36,368 bases of DNA, taken from the NCBI GenBank assembly GCA_947628175.1, contig CANQZA010000016.1, forward strand, positions 1 through 36,368. Direction: 5' to 3'. The position numbers and the translations under genes were made by a program. The stretch comes from an uncultured Clostridia bacterium (lineage in GTDB: Bacteria > Bacillota > Clostridia > Oscillospirales > Acutalibacteraceae). Position 1 is the stretch's first letter. Each line of letters starts with the position of its first letter. This document shows positions 25,463-33,823 of this stretch, one piece after another. The notes beneath the pieces were generated by a model. That model worked only from the letters and a program-made list of their open reading frames with translations. It searched no databases and was not told where the DNA came from.

Positions 25463-26260
25463 CTATGAATCTGCCTTTTCACCATAATATTCGCCGAAAT
25501 AATCACTGTTTTGAGTCGGCGCCTGATACGGTTGTGTATAGGAATAAGGCGGGTAATATGAGCGTCTGTCTAATCGGTATGATATGTAACCGATAAGTCT
25601 TAACGCTATTCTGATTGCCAATATTATAAGAATAATTCGGAAAATTCTGTGAAGACAGCCTTTGTTTGACTTTACGGTATAGACAGTCTGTCGGCCGTTT
25701 TGATTTTGGTTGCCTCCGTAATCATTGAAATCCTCCCAATCATCAAAAAAGGATGAAAACGGATTGTAATTCAGAGGGTTTATTCCCTGCGATATATTTT
25801 CATATGCGCTTTTATATGTGAAATTGTCCGGCTCTTTTGCATACGCGCTTCTGATATGATCAAGAGCAATATCTCTTTTCCCCAATGCCATATTTGCAAG
25901 AGCTGACAGATAATACCATCTTGCGTTTCTGTTTTCAATGCTGTTTAGCAGATTCACAGCCTGCTGATATTGACCGTTTCTTATATACTGTGCTGCCGAG
26001 GAAAGATAATCAGGAGCAGATGAATTGCCGCGCGTGGCTGATGAATAGCTGTTTGAAAACGGATTTTGATATGGATTCGAGGATGCGTTTTTTATCTGGT
26101 CATATGCCGCATTAATCTCAGCCATTTTTATTTCGGCTTCTCTGCTGTCGGGATTCAGGTCAGGGTGATATTTTTTTGCAAGCCTTTTATATGCTTTTGT
26201 ACATTCTTCTTCACTTGCTCCGTCAGGAACGCCTAAAACCTTATATGGATTTGTAATCAT
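25463..26260 (-). CDS. J-domain membrane protein with TPR-like repeats
   Basis: About 265 residues. An N-terminal J domain (about 1-60) starts [20 protein letters not shown] and carries the His-Pro-Asp signature in KKYHPDLNP, which stimulates the ATPase of DnaK-type chaperones. Residues about 80-160 hold helical TPR-like repeats ([40 protein letters not shown]). A hydrophobic segment, [17 protein letters not shown] (about 210-230), is probably a membrane anchor, and the tail is Tyr/Pro-rich. It lacks the Gly/Phe linker and zinc domain of true DnaJ. The ATG at 26260 is chosen for its AAGGTG site; a GTG at 26275 would add five residues. It is first in an operon with the zinc-ribbon gene. Confidence 0.82.
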   Translation of the reverse strand: MITNPYKVLGVPDGASEEECTKAYKRLAKKYHPDLNPDSREAEIKMAEINAAYDQIKNASSNPYQNPFSNSYSSATRGNSSAPDYLSSAAQYIRNGQYQQAVNLLNSIENRNARWYYLSALANMALGKRDIALDHIRSAYAKEPDNFTYKSAYENISQGINPLNYNPFSSFFDDWEDFNDYGGNQNQNGRQTVYTVKSNKGCLHRIFRIILIILAIRIALRLIGYISYRLDRRSYYPPYSYTQPYQAPTQNSDYFGEYYGEKADS

Positions 26261-26291
26261 TTGGTTTTTTATCACCTTAGTTGTTATATTT

Positions 26292-26320
26292 TTATAAAGT
26301 TTAGCATATTTTTTTTACAA
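26292..26320 (-). promoter_or_regulatory. Candidate promoter of the J-domain operon
   Basis: On the minus strand, TTGTAA, a 17-base spacer and TTATAA. The region is very AT-rich and an overlapping TATGCT is another candidate -10, so the exact placement is uncertain. Confidence 0.35.
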
Positions 26321-26358
26321 ATATGTTAATAAATGAAGTATAACCCTTAAACAATATC

Positions 26359-26387
26359 TTGAAATCCGGTCAGTATTTTGATATTAT
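26359..26387 (+). promoter_or_regulatory. Promoter of the PAP2 phosphatase gene
   Basis: TTGAAA, a 17-base spacer and TATTAT, about 36 bases upstream of the start codon. Confidence 0.65.
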
Positions 26388-26423
26388 AATTATATTACTT
26401 TAACTGTGAAATGAGGGAATAGT

Positions 26424-27317
26424 ATGAATCCTGTACTTTTAACTTTGGGAGACAGTCTTGATAAGGTGTTTTATTCTTTGGATATGTGGATTTTTCACTT
26501 TTTCGGGACAATTCAAAATACTTTTTTAACATATGTTGCCAAATTTTTTACTACTTTCGGCGACGAGACATTTGTAATTCCGATTATAGTATTGTCTGTT
26601 GTTCTTTGTTTTTTCAAAAAAACAAGAAAGTACGGCTTTTCGGTTCTTTTTGCTGTTATTGTAGGAACGCTGATAACAAATGTTGTTGCCAAGCCTATGT
26701 TTTTGAGGATAAGACCTTATAACACCCTTCAGGAAAATGCGGATTACTGGTCATGGTACATAGGAGCGGGCGCTCTGTCCGAGAGCGACTATTCTTTCCC
26801 GTCGGGGCACACAACCTCTGCGTTTGAAATAGCAACTGCTTTATTTATATGCTTTAAAAAGGATAAAAAGAAAATTGCCTATATTTTTCCTGCAATTGCC
26901 CTGTGTACAATGGGCAGCCGCGTGTATCTGATGGTTCACTACCCTACAGATGTTATCGGCGGACTTATTGTCGGCGTTATATCCGGTATATGCGGTTTCG
27001 CCATTATGAAGCTTGTAATGATATCGTTTGAAAAAACGAAAGCGCAGAAAATTGACGCTGGAAAACTTTTCGATAAACTCGGCGATAAAAAGCCGGTAAT
27101 CGGAAAGACCGTATTGGTTATTGCCATTTTGTGTATATTCTGCTATGCCTTTATTCCTTCTCTCAGCGAGGGCGGCGAGGATGTAATCAGATGTGCATAT
27201 GCGCAGGAATATGACTGCTATAACGCCGCAAGAGTAGGCGAGGAGGATTATCCGCCTATCGACGGCAAGAATTACTGCAAAATTCATTGGAAACAGCTCA
27301 GCGGCGAAACAGAATAA
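26424..27317 (+). CDS. PAP2-family membrane phosphatase with a Cys/His tail
   Basis: A 297-residue integral membrane phosphatase of the PAP2 group, which acts on lipid phosphates such as phosphatidic acid or undecaprenyl pyrophosphate. The three catalytic motifs are Lys90-x6-Arg97-Pro98, PSGH (126-129), and Ser165-Arg166 with His172 and Asp176 in SRVYLMVHYPTD. About six membrane helices surround them. An additional hydrophobic segment after residue 228 is followed by a soluble tail with Cys, Cys, then YCKIHW, a spacing like a small zinc ribbon and unusual for this family. It has its own promoter and terminator, so it is monocistronic. The substrate is unknown. Confidence 0.88.
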   Translation: MNPVLLTLGDSLDKVFYSLDMWIFHFFGTIQNTFLTYVAKFFTTFGDETFVIPIIVLSVVLCFFKKTRKYGFSVLFAVIVGTLITNVVAKPMFLRIRPYNTLQENADYWSWYIGAGALSESDYSFPSGHTTSAFEIATALFICFKKDKKKIAYIFPAIALCTMGSRVYLMVHYPTDVIGGLIVGVISGICGFAIMKLVMISFEKTKAQKIDAGKLFDKLGDKKPVIGKTVLVIAILCIFCYAFIPSLSEGGEDVIRCAYAQEYDCYNAARVGEEDYPPIDGKNYCKIHWKQLSGETE

Positions 27318-27331
27318 AAAACAAAAAATAT

Positions 27332-27364
27332 AATCCATAAGGTGTCTGCCTTATGGATTTTGTT
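27332..27364 (+). terminator. Terminator after the PAP2 gene
   Basis: AATCCATAAGG and CCTTATGGATT form a perfect stem with a 6-base loop, followed by TTGTTATTT. Confidence 0.82.
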
Positions 27365-27380
27365 ATTTATGCAGGCATTG

Positions 27381-27402
27381 TCCAAAGTGACAATTTTGTA
27401 AT
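27381..27402. promoter_or_regulatory. Candidate response-regulator operator, copy 1
   Basis: CAAAGTGACAA followed by TTTTGT, centred on the near-palindrome ACAATTTTGT. Almost the same block occurs at 29175-29196 before the ABC transporter genes of the same module. It overlaps a weak -35 (TTGTAA) 50 bases before the response-regulator start, so the module probably regulates itself. Confidence 0.5.
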
Positions 27403-27447
27403 GGAATACAAGTATTAAGTATGATAAAATATTTAAGAGGTGGTTTT

Positions 27448-28131
27448 GTGCATATTTTTTTGCTTGAAGATGACGAAATAATAGGGCTCGGGCTGACATA
27501 TTCCCTTGAAAATGAGGGGTATAGCGTAACTCTTGCAAGGGATGTCAAGACGGCAAAGGAGATGATATTGAAAACGCAATTTTCCCTTTATATACTTGAT
27601 TTGACTCTGCCTGACGGAAGCGGATATGATGTTTGCAAAACAATTAAATCGATAGGCGACTATCCGGTGATTTTTCTTACTGCGTTTGATGACGAGGTGA
27701 ATGTGGTAATGGGTCTCGAGCTTGGTGCTGACGATTATATTTCAAAGCCGTTTCGTGTTCAGGAGCTTATGGCGAGAATCAAGACTGTTTTACGCCGTTA
27801 CAGCAAGGACAGCGGAAATGACGGAATTGTAAATCTAAAAAATCTTACTGTTAATATGAATGAGGCAAAGGTTTATAAAAACGGTGAGGAAATTATCCTT
27901 ACCGCGATGGAGTACAGACTGCTTCTTACATTTATTGCAAACAGGGGAACTATTCTTACCCGTTCAAAACTGCTTGAGGAAATATGGGATATAGACGGAG
28001 ATTTTGTAAACGATAACACGCTCACAGTGTATATTAAAAGACTCCGCAGTAAGATTGAGGACGAGCCTAACAAGCCCGAATATATAAAAACCGTAAGGGG
28101 ATTGGGGTATATTATAGACAATGAAAAATAA
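27448..28131 (+). CDS. OmpR-family response regulator (BceR/VncR-like)
   Basis: A 227-residue two-domain regulator. The receiver domain (1-115) has the acidic pocket LLEDDE, the phospho-acceptor Asp51 in YILDLTLPDG and the conserved Lys in ISKPF. The C-terminal winged helix (about 130-225) ends with the OmpR-type VYIKRLRSKIEDEP and IKTVRGLGYII. The start is GTG at 27448 after an AGAGGTGG site; an in-frame ATG at 27421 precedes that site and is rejected. The last 11 bases overlap the kinase gene. With the kinase, ATPase and permease downstream it forms a four-gene module like those sensing cell-wall antibiotics. Confidence 0.92.
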   Translation: MHIFLLEDDEIIGLGLTYSLENEGYSVTLARDVKTAKEMILKTQFSLYILDLTLPDGSGYDVCKTIKSIGDYPVIFLTAFDDEVNVVMGLELGADDYISKPFRVQELMARIKTVLRRYSKDSGNDGIVNLKNLTVNMNEAKVYKNGEEIILTAMEYRLLLTFIANRGTILTRSKLLEEIWDIDGDFVNDNTLTVYIKRLRSKIEDEPNKPEYIKTVRGLGYIIDNEK

Positions 28132-29113
28132 AGAAAATCTGCGGATGTTTTTAATTTTCGCTTTGGCAGGAGCGGTGTCATCAATTGTTTGTTTTTTTAT
28201 GGATAAGCGTTGTGCGCTTATTTGTTTTATTTTTACTGTTACCGTGATAACCGTTTTTGCTGTCTGTATGAAAAAAAGATACGATAAAATCAACGAACTC
28301 AACAACTATCTTTCACTTGTGTGTTCCGGGAATTTTGACCTCGATGTATCCGATAACACCGAGGGTGAGCTTTCCATTCTTAAAAACAATCTTTATAAGG
28401 TGATAGTGCTTTTGCGTTCATCAAATGACGAGCTCAAGAAGGACAAGCTTTATCTTGCCGATTCTCTTGCCGATATTTCGCATCAGCTAAAAACGCCGCT
28501 GACTTCTGTTATGGTGATTACGGATCTTATAAAAAATGAGACGGACAGCAAAAAACGCAATAATTTTGTTGAAATAATAGAAAATCAGTGTGAAAAGATG
28601 AAGTGGCTCATAGCGACGCTTCTTAAACTTTCAAAACTTGACGCCGGAACTGCTGATTTTAAAAAGGAGAGTCTCAGTATCAAAAGTATTATCGGCGAGA
28701 GTATCCGACCGTTTCTCATTACGCTTGATTTGAAAGCCATAAGACTGGTTGAAAATATTGAGGATTTCATCTTCGAGGGCGACGGGAACTGGACTGTCGA
28801 GGCAATAAAAAACATCGTTAAAAACTGCATTGAGCATATGGGGCAGGGAGGAACGCTTGAAATCAGTACATCACAGACGGCAATATACAATATGATTGAG
28901 ATAAAGGATAACGGGTCGGGTATCGCAAAGGAGGATCTTCCGTATATTTTTAATCGGTTTTATCATGGCAAAAACGCTCCGCCCGATAGCGTGGGAATAG
29001 GACTTGCGCTTTCAAAGGCAATTGTACAGAATGAAAAGGGTGAAATCACAGTTAAAAGCGGTGAAGGAGCAGGCAGTGCATTTACAATAAAATTTTTCAA
29101 GTCGGTTGTTTAA
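28121..29113 (+). CDS. Intramembrane-sensing histidine kinase (BceS/VncS-like)
   Basis: A 330-residue membrane histidine kinase. Two membrane helices at about 8-27 and 31-50 are joined by only a few residues, so there is no extracellular sensor; such kinases usually take their signal from a partner ABC transporter. The dimerization box DISHQLKTPLTSV places the phospho-His at 121. The ATPase domain carries NIVKNCIEH (N box), DNGSGI (G1) and GIGLALSKAI (G2), all intact. It starts inside the last codons of the regulator gene, showing coupling. The transporter genes follow after a 226-base gap that carries its own candidate operator and promoter. Confidence 0.92.
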   Translation: MKNKENLRMFLIFALAGAVSSIVCFFMDKRCALICFIFTVTVITVFAVCMKKRYDKINELNNYLSLVCSGNFDLDVSDNTEGELSILKNNLYKVIVLLRSSNDELKKDKLYLADSLADISHQLKTPLTSVMVITDLIKNETDSKKRNNFVEIIENQCEKMKWLIATLLKLSKLDAGTADFKKESLSIKSIIGESIRPFLITLDLKAIRLVENIEDFIFEGDGNWTVEAIKNIVKNCIEHMGQGGTLEISTSQTAIYNMIEIKDNGSGIAKEDLPYIFNRFYHGKNAPPDSVGIGLALSKAIVQNEKGEITVKSGEGAGSAFTIKFFKSVV

Positions 29114-29174
29114 TGCGTTATTTTCATAATCCATCTGTCTGTTTATGAAGTCTTTACGGAGAATATGAGCAGTG

Positions 29175-29211
29175 TTCAAAGTGACAAAATTGTTATTCAA
29201 AAGTCACTTGA
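29175..29211. promoter_or_regulatory. Candidate response-regulator operator, copy 2
   Basis: TCAAAGTGACAAAATTGT nearly repeats the block at 27381-27402 and contains the palindrome ACAAAATTGT. A right arm GTCACTTGA ending at 29211 mirrors TCAAAGTGAC with one extra base, giving a longer inverted repeat. Its core is centred about 43 bases upstream of the -10 at 29229, suiting an activator. Confidence 0.55.
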
Positions 29212-29228
29212 TTGTAAGGTTGAATAGT

Positions 29229-29234
29229 TATACT
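29229..29234 (+). promoter_or_regulatory. -10 element of the ABC transporter operon
   Basis: TATACT, with only a poor -35 (TTGATT, 15-base gap) upstream. A weak -35 next to the candidate operator is the arrangement expected of an activator-dependent promoter. It would give a leader of about 100 bases. Confidence 0.45.
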
Positions 29235-29339
29235 TTGCTTGTACCCAAAAGCAAGGCGGAAAATGCAGTAACACTTCCTTGTAAAAATCCGCTTTCTTTT
29301 GGGATACATCAAGTATACTATCTGAAACAGGAGGTAATT

Positions 29340-30023
29340 ATGAAAATACTGGAAATCGAAAATTTATCAAAGGTTTACGGCAAGGGAGATACAATGGTAA
29401 AAGCGCTTGACAATGTCTCCTTTTCTGTTGAAAAGGGAGAATTTGTCGCGATTGTAGGTCCGTCCGGCTCAGGAAAATCGACTCTGCTTCATATTCTCGG
29501 CGGTGTTGACAGCGCAACCTCCGGCAGAGTTGTAATTGACAAAACGGATATCTCAAAACTGGACGAAACGGCACTCGCCATTTTCAGGCGCAGGCAGATA
29601 GGACTTGTCTATCAGTTCTATAATTTAATACCCATTTTAACGGTTGAGGAAAACCTTACGCTCCCGCTTCTTCTTGACGGCAGAAAACCTGATAAGCGTC
29701 AGATTCATCAGCTTGTTGAAAGGCTCGGACTTTCAAAGAGACTTAATCATCTGCCCAACCAACTGTCAGGCGGGCAGCAGCAGAGAGTGTCAATCGGAAG
29801 GGCGCTTGTTAACAATCCTGCACTGATGCTTGCCGATGAACCGACAGGTAACCTTGACAGTGAAAACAGCAGAGAGATTGTTGAACTTTTGAGACATTTT
29901 AACAAGGAATATAATCAGACGGTTCTTATTATTACCCATGATGAAAAAATTGCATTGTCAGCAGACAGGGTGATTTCCATTGAGGACGGAAAAATAAAGA
30001 GAGACGAGGTGAGAATGGGTTGA
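29340..30023 (+). CDS. ABC transporter ATPase of a BceA/MacB-type exporter
   Basis: A 227-residue ATPase partner of the FtsX-like permease that follows. Walker A is GPSGSGKST (residues 40-48), the Q-loop is [12 protein letters not shown], the signature is [14 protein letters not shown] and Walker B is [12 protein letters not shown]; the His switch is IITHDE. This type is typical of antimicrobial-peptide resistance and sensing modules (BceA) and of MacB/Vex systems. The ATG at 29340 has AGGAGG upstream; a longer frame from 29172 passes through the operator and is rejected. Its TGA overlaps the TTG of the permease gene by four bases, so the two are translated together. Confidence 0.93.
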   Translation: MKILEIENLSKVYGKGDTMVKALDNVSFSVEKGEFVAIVGPSGSGKSTLLHILGGVDSATSGRVVIDKTDISKLDETALAIFRRRQIGLVYQFYNLIPILTVEENLTLPLLLDGRKPDKRQIHQLVERLGLSKRLNHLPNQLSGGQQQRVSIGRALVNNPALMLADEPTGNLDSENSREIVELLRHFNKEYNQTVLIITHDEKIALSADRVISIEDGKIKRDEVRMG

Positions 30024-32554
30024 GTATAGTAAACCGTTTAACCCTGCGTCACCTTAAGGAAAATAAAGGCAGAACAGTAATCACAACGCTTGGTATCTGT
30101 GTGTCTGTTGCCATGATTACCGCCGTTTTTGTTGCTGTGGCCTCGTTTCTTAATCTTTTCGGAGAGATTGAACTGATGGGCAGCGGTCACAAGCATGCTT
30201 TGCTTGAGGTGAATCAGCATCAGCTTACACAGCTCAGCAACGATGAAAGAATGGACAGGGTAGGTGTAAGAGTATCACTGGACAGCAATTCTTATTATCT
30301 TGAAAACGCAAAATCGAAATCATCGGGAACAGGTGATATTTACTGCGGTGACTACACAAATCTTCAGCAGATGTTTACGGGTCGGTATGAGGGTACTATA
30401 CCGAAAAATGAAAGCGAGATTGCCGTAGAGCAGAGATTTATTGAGAAGAATAAACTGGACTGGAAAATAGGCGATACCGTTACCTTGCCGACCGGCTATC
30501 GTTATATTCATGATGAAAAAATAGGTCAGGTAGTCGTAAACGGCGATTATCAAGGCAACAGCGAGCGGTTTCAGATAAAGGATATCGGTAAATACAAGAT
30601 TACCGCGATTCTGTATAATAATCCTGCTACAATGACTCAGTACAATATTATAAGAGGTTTTGATTTATCCGGGTTGAATTTGACGGACGGTCAGACGGTA
30701 ACAGCTTCCATTGAATTAAAAGAAGTAAATTATAAGTCCCTTGATGTTATTCGGGATATTATAAAGCAATATAAAATTACCGATTACGATATAAACAGCA
30801 ACTATCTTGAAACAAAATTCGCTATTGATCAAAACAGTGCTTTAGCTGTATCCATTTTGCCTATGGCATCGGTTGTGCTTGTAATTATTCTGATTGCGTC
30901 AGTTGTGCTGATTTATAATGCTTTTGGTATGTCGTTGTCCGAGCGTATAAGGTATCTCGGTATGCTTGCGTCTGTCGGTGCTACTAAGATTCAAAAGAAG
31001 ATGTCTGTTTACTATGAGGGATTTATACTCGGCGCAGTCGGTATTCCTGTCGGAATTTTGGCGGGTATTGCAGGCATAGGTATAACGCTTAAGGCCGTCG
31101 GTAAGAAAATTATTGCAACGGGAATGATTATGGGTGTCAGCGATTCCGGTATGAATATGGATGTTGTTGTTCCGCTCTGGGCAGTAATCGGCATAATTAT
31201 TTTCAGCGTATTTACAATATTTATTTCCGCGTTTATTCCGTCACGCAAGGCGTCAAAAATTACACCTATTGACGCAATACGCCAAAGAAGTGAAATCAAA
31301 ATTAAGGCGAAAAGTCTTAAATCACCTAAGCCTGTTCGTGCCATATTCGGATACGAGGGAGAGCTTGCCTACAAAAATCTGAAGCGAAACGGCAGAAAGT
31401 CACGGGTCATTATTGCTTCCATTGCTCTTTCGGTTGTTCTGTTTCTAAGTGTTAACTATTTTTGTCAGTCATTTGTGCAAGCCATTCATTTTGAAATGGT
31501 TCCTTATCAGGTGCAGGCAATGATAAGCTATGATGACAGGGATAAATTTATAAGTCAGCTTGATAATATTTCGGATATTGATGATTATTATTGTGTGGCT
31601 AACGCCTATTTTTGTCTGAATAAAAATGATGAGCCGTCGTTATCAAATTCTGATTTTTTGACAAACAGTTATCGTAACCTTTTTGATTCCAAGGTGAATA
31701 TGTTTGTAAATTATATTGATGATGACGATTTTAATCAGCTTTGCAGGGACAACGGCATTGATTATCAAAAATATTACGGTGATACCTTAAAGGGTATTCT
31801 TATGAATAATATGGATCATCATGACAATACGCTGAAAGTTTACAATGAAAAGCTGCTCGGAGAAAAAATATGCGATGATATTGAAATAACTGATTTTGTA
31901 AAGTATGACAAGGATAATTACATCTGCAATCTCAATGCGCAAAACTGCGTTTCCGTTTATCTGCCTGTTTCAAATCACTATTCCCATTTAAGTAAGGAGG
32001 ATCAAAAACCTCTTTATATTATAGGCATTGAAACCGAGCAACATGAGAAAGTGACAGAGAGAATTCAGGATGTATTTGATGAAAAAGACTATGAAACCCG
32101 ATATGTAAGTGATTTTGTGGAAACATTTCAGGCAATGAATACACTTGTGTTTGTTTTGGAAGTATTTGTTTACGGCTTTATTGCTCTGATAACGCTTATT
32201 ACAATTGCAAATATTATCAACACGATTTCAACAGGCATTGCGATGAGAAAAAAAGAGTTTGCTATGCTCAAATCAGTGGGAACATCGCCAAAAGGTTTCA
32301 GGAAAATGGTGAGTCTGGAAAGTGCTTTTTACGGTATTAAGGCTCTGATTTTTGCAATACCTCTGAGTATTCTTATCAGTTTTGGAATGAACAGACTTCT
32401 CGCGAACAGCACAATTGTGTTTAAGCTTAATTATGCTCTTTATGCAGCGGTCATTCTTGCCGTATTTGTGATAGTAGGGCTTTCCATGCTTTACGCTGTG
32501 TCAAAGCTCAAAGATGATTCGGTAGTGGAAACATTAAAGGAAGAGATAAATTAG
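30020..32554 (+). CDS. FtsX-like ABC permease with two FtsX units
   Basis: An 844-residue permease. About eight membrane helices form two FtsX units: about 18-46, 272-300, 334-360 and 385-410, then 460-482, 708-735, 765-790 and 806-830. Each unit has the coupling-helix motif next to the membrane: LSERIRYLGMLASVGATK and KKEFAMLKSVGTSPKG. Two large extracellular domains sit between helices 1 and 2 (about 47-270) and helices 5 and 6 (about 483-707). This layout is closer to Vex/SalY-like permeases than to BceB, which has ten helices and one large domain. The start is TTG, 7 bases after GAGGTGAG. It probably works with the kinase as sensor and exporter for a wall-active agent. Confidence 0.9.
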   Translation: MSIVNRLTLRHLKENKGRTVITTLGICVSVAMITAVFVAVASFLNLFGEIELMGSGHKHALLEVNQHQLTQLSNDERMDRVGVRVSLDSNSYYLENAKSKSSGTGDIYCGDYTNLQQMFTGRYEGTIPKNESEIAVEQRFIEKNKLDWKIGDTVTLPTGYRYIHDEKIGQVVVNGDYQGNSERFQIKDIGKYKITAILYNNPATMTQYNIIRGFDLSGLNLTDGQTVTASIELKEVNYKSLDVIRDIIKQYKITDYDINSNYLETKFAIDQNSALAVSILPMASVVLVIILIASVVLIYNAFGMSLSERIRYLGMLASVGATKIQKKMSVYYEGFILGAVGIPVGILAGIAGIGITLKAVGKKIIATGMIMGVSDSGMNMDVVVPLWAVIGIIIFSVFTIFISAFIPSRKASKITPIDAIRQRSEIKIKAKSLKSPKPVRAIFGYEGELAYKNLKRNGRKSRVIIASIALSVVLFLSVNYFCQSFVQAIHFEMVPYQVQAMISYDDRDKFISQLDNISDIDDYYCVANAYFCLNKNDEPSLSNSDFLTNSYRNLFDSKVNMFVNYIDDDDFNQLCRDNGIDYQKYYGDTLKGILMNNMDHHDNTLKVYNEKLLGEKICDDIEITDFVKYDKDNYICNLNAQNCVSVYLPVSNHYSHLSKEDQKPLYIIGIETEQHEKVTERIQDVFDEKDYETRYVSDFVETFQAMNTLVFVLEVFVYGFIALITLITIANIINTISTGIAMRKKEFAMLKSVGTSPKGFRKMVSLESAFYGIKALIFAIPLSILISFGMNRLLANSTIVFKLNYALYAAVILAVFVIVGLSMLYAVSKLKDDSVVETLKEEIN

Positions 32555-32564
32555 CGTTTTATAT

Positions 32565-32596
32565 ACCCGAAGGTGCCGAACCTTCGGGTGCTTTTA
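32565..32596 (+). terminator. Terminator after the FtsX permease gene
   Basis: ACCCGAAGGT and ACCTTCGGGT form a perfect 10-base stem with a 5-base loop, followed by GCTTTTATTA. Confidence 0.85.
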
Positions 32597-32622
32597 TTAT
32601 GAGACCTGAACTTTAAGAAATT

Positions 32623-33675
32623 TTATACGGCTACCGTTATAAGATATATAGCGTAGCCTGTAAGCATACATACTCCCTGCCATCTGTTGAATTTTTTTGT
32701 AATGATTGTGGGTATAACTGCTATTGCAATGGCTGCGAAGCACACCGTCATATCAACCGTGACAGACGATGTCGACAAAACAAGTGCTCCTGTATTGTTG
32801 CCCATGGATACAAAAGAGCATATTGGCAGTATAAGGGATAAATCTATAATATTTGCGCCGAGTATATTCCCCACAGAGAGAGCTCCGGCTTTTTTTCTGA
32901 TTGCGGTTACGGTTGTAACAAGCTCCGGCAGCGAGGTACCTACCGCAATGGCAATAACACTGATAATCCTCTGTGGAATATTAAGGCTGATTGCTATTCT
33001 CGTTCCGTAGTCCACAAGCAATTTCGCGCCGAAAACAATTCCCGCTGCGCCCAGAGCAAAACAGATTATATTTTTTGCCCACTCGCCTTTGGAAACTGTT
33101 TCTTTTGATACGATAATATCGTCTTCATTCTGAATGCCTATGTTTTGAGGTGATGGTTCTATGTGTACCTGCTCATTTTTCATAGAAATGAAATTTTCAA
33201 TGAAAAAGACAACGAAGATTATTGCAAGAATGCTGATTCCGATTGCCGAAAGGGTGTAATAATCATTGGTTTCGCCTTCAAAAGTAAGTGTCTTTTTCTG
33301 TGTAAAAATACTGCCGAGAATGAGTGCTGCCGACGCAAGAAGCATCATAATGCCCTTTGGCGCAAACGCCTTTCTCTTTACAGCAAAAGGCATGCAGATT
33401 ATAAATATTCCCATTATCATTGCCGTATTAGCGGTGACTGAGCCTATCGCATTGCCTGACGCCATATCGACATTGCCTTTTGCGGTCGCCTGTATGCTCA
33501 CTATCATTTCGGGCAGAGTCGTGGCTATGGATACGATGGTAGCGCCGATAACAAATTTCGGAACACCGAGAATTTCGGCAATCCAACTTGCGCTGTCAAC
33601 AAACCAGTCCCCGCCTTTAATAATAAGTATCAATCCTGCTAAGAATAAAATATACATCATAACAGCTTCCATCAT
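32623..33675 (-). CDS. Na+/Ca2+ exchanger family antiporter
   Basis: A 350-residue integral membrane antiporter of the CaCA superfamily (YrbG-like), which exports Ca2+ or a related cation in exchange for Na+ or H+. The two inverted alpha-repeats are clear: GATIVSIATTLPEMIVSIQA (about 43-62) and AVGTSLPELVTTVTAIRKK (about 245-263), each with the acidic residue that binds the cation. About ten helices are predicted, with a charged cytoplasmic loop at about 165-200 (IEPSPQNIGIQNEDDI). An ATG with a GAGGTGA site opens the gene, directly downstream of a perfect inverted repeat and a TATAAT, so it has its own promoter. Confidence 0.92.
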   Translation of the reverse strand: MMEAVMMYILFLAGLILIIKGGDWFVDSASWIAEILGVPKFVIGATIVSIATTLPEMIVSIQATAKGNVDMASGNAIGSVTANTAMIMGIFIICMPFAVKRKAFAPKGIMMLLASAALILGSIFTQKKTLTFEGETNDYYTLSAIGISILAIIFVVFFIENFISMKNEQVHIEPSPQNIGIQNEDDIIVSKETVSKGEWAKNIICFALGAAGIVFGAKLLVDYGTRIAISLNIPQRIISVIAIAVGTSLPELVTTVTAIRKKAGALSVGNILGANIIDLSLILPICSFVSMGNNTGALVLSTSSVTVDMTVCFAAIAIAVIPTIITKKFNRWQGVCMLTGYAIYLITVAV

Positions 33676-33686
33676 TTTTTCACCTC

Positions 33687-33705
33687 ATTATGTATTATAC
33701 ATAAT
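33687..33705. repeat. Perfect inverted repeat over the exchanger promoter
   Basis: ATTATGTA, three bases, TACATAAT. It covers the minus-strand TATAAT (33694-33699) and ends next to the exchanger's ribosome site. It may be a repressor operator or a short mRNA hairpin. Confidence 0.5.
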
Positions 33706-33742
33706 AATATATGCACAAATCTGCCCGTAAATAAAAACAATG

Positions 33743-33771
33743 TTGTTTTAAAGGGATATTTATGTTAAAAT
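33743..33771 (+). promoter_or_regulatory. Promoter of the CapA-like gene
   Basis: TTGTTT, a 17-base spacer ending in TGT, then TAAAAT (extended -10). It gives a leader of about 46 bases. Confidence 0.6.
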
Positions 33772-33823
33772 ATACCCGTAATTTACAGAAAATAATTTTG
33801 CAGAGGAAAGGCTGTGAAAATGG

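Noticed and set aside
26841..27338. 165-codon minus-strand frame opposite the PAP2 gene
   Set aside because: It mirrors a gene with intact catalytic motifs and shows no family features.
29123..29149. TTCATAA/TTATGAA inverted repeat after the kinase gene as a terminator
   Set aside because: Short AT-rich stem with a 13-base loop and no T-run.
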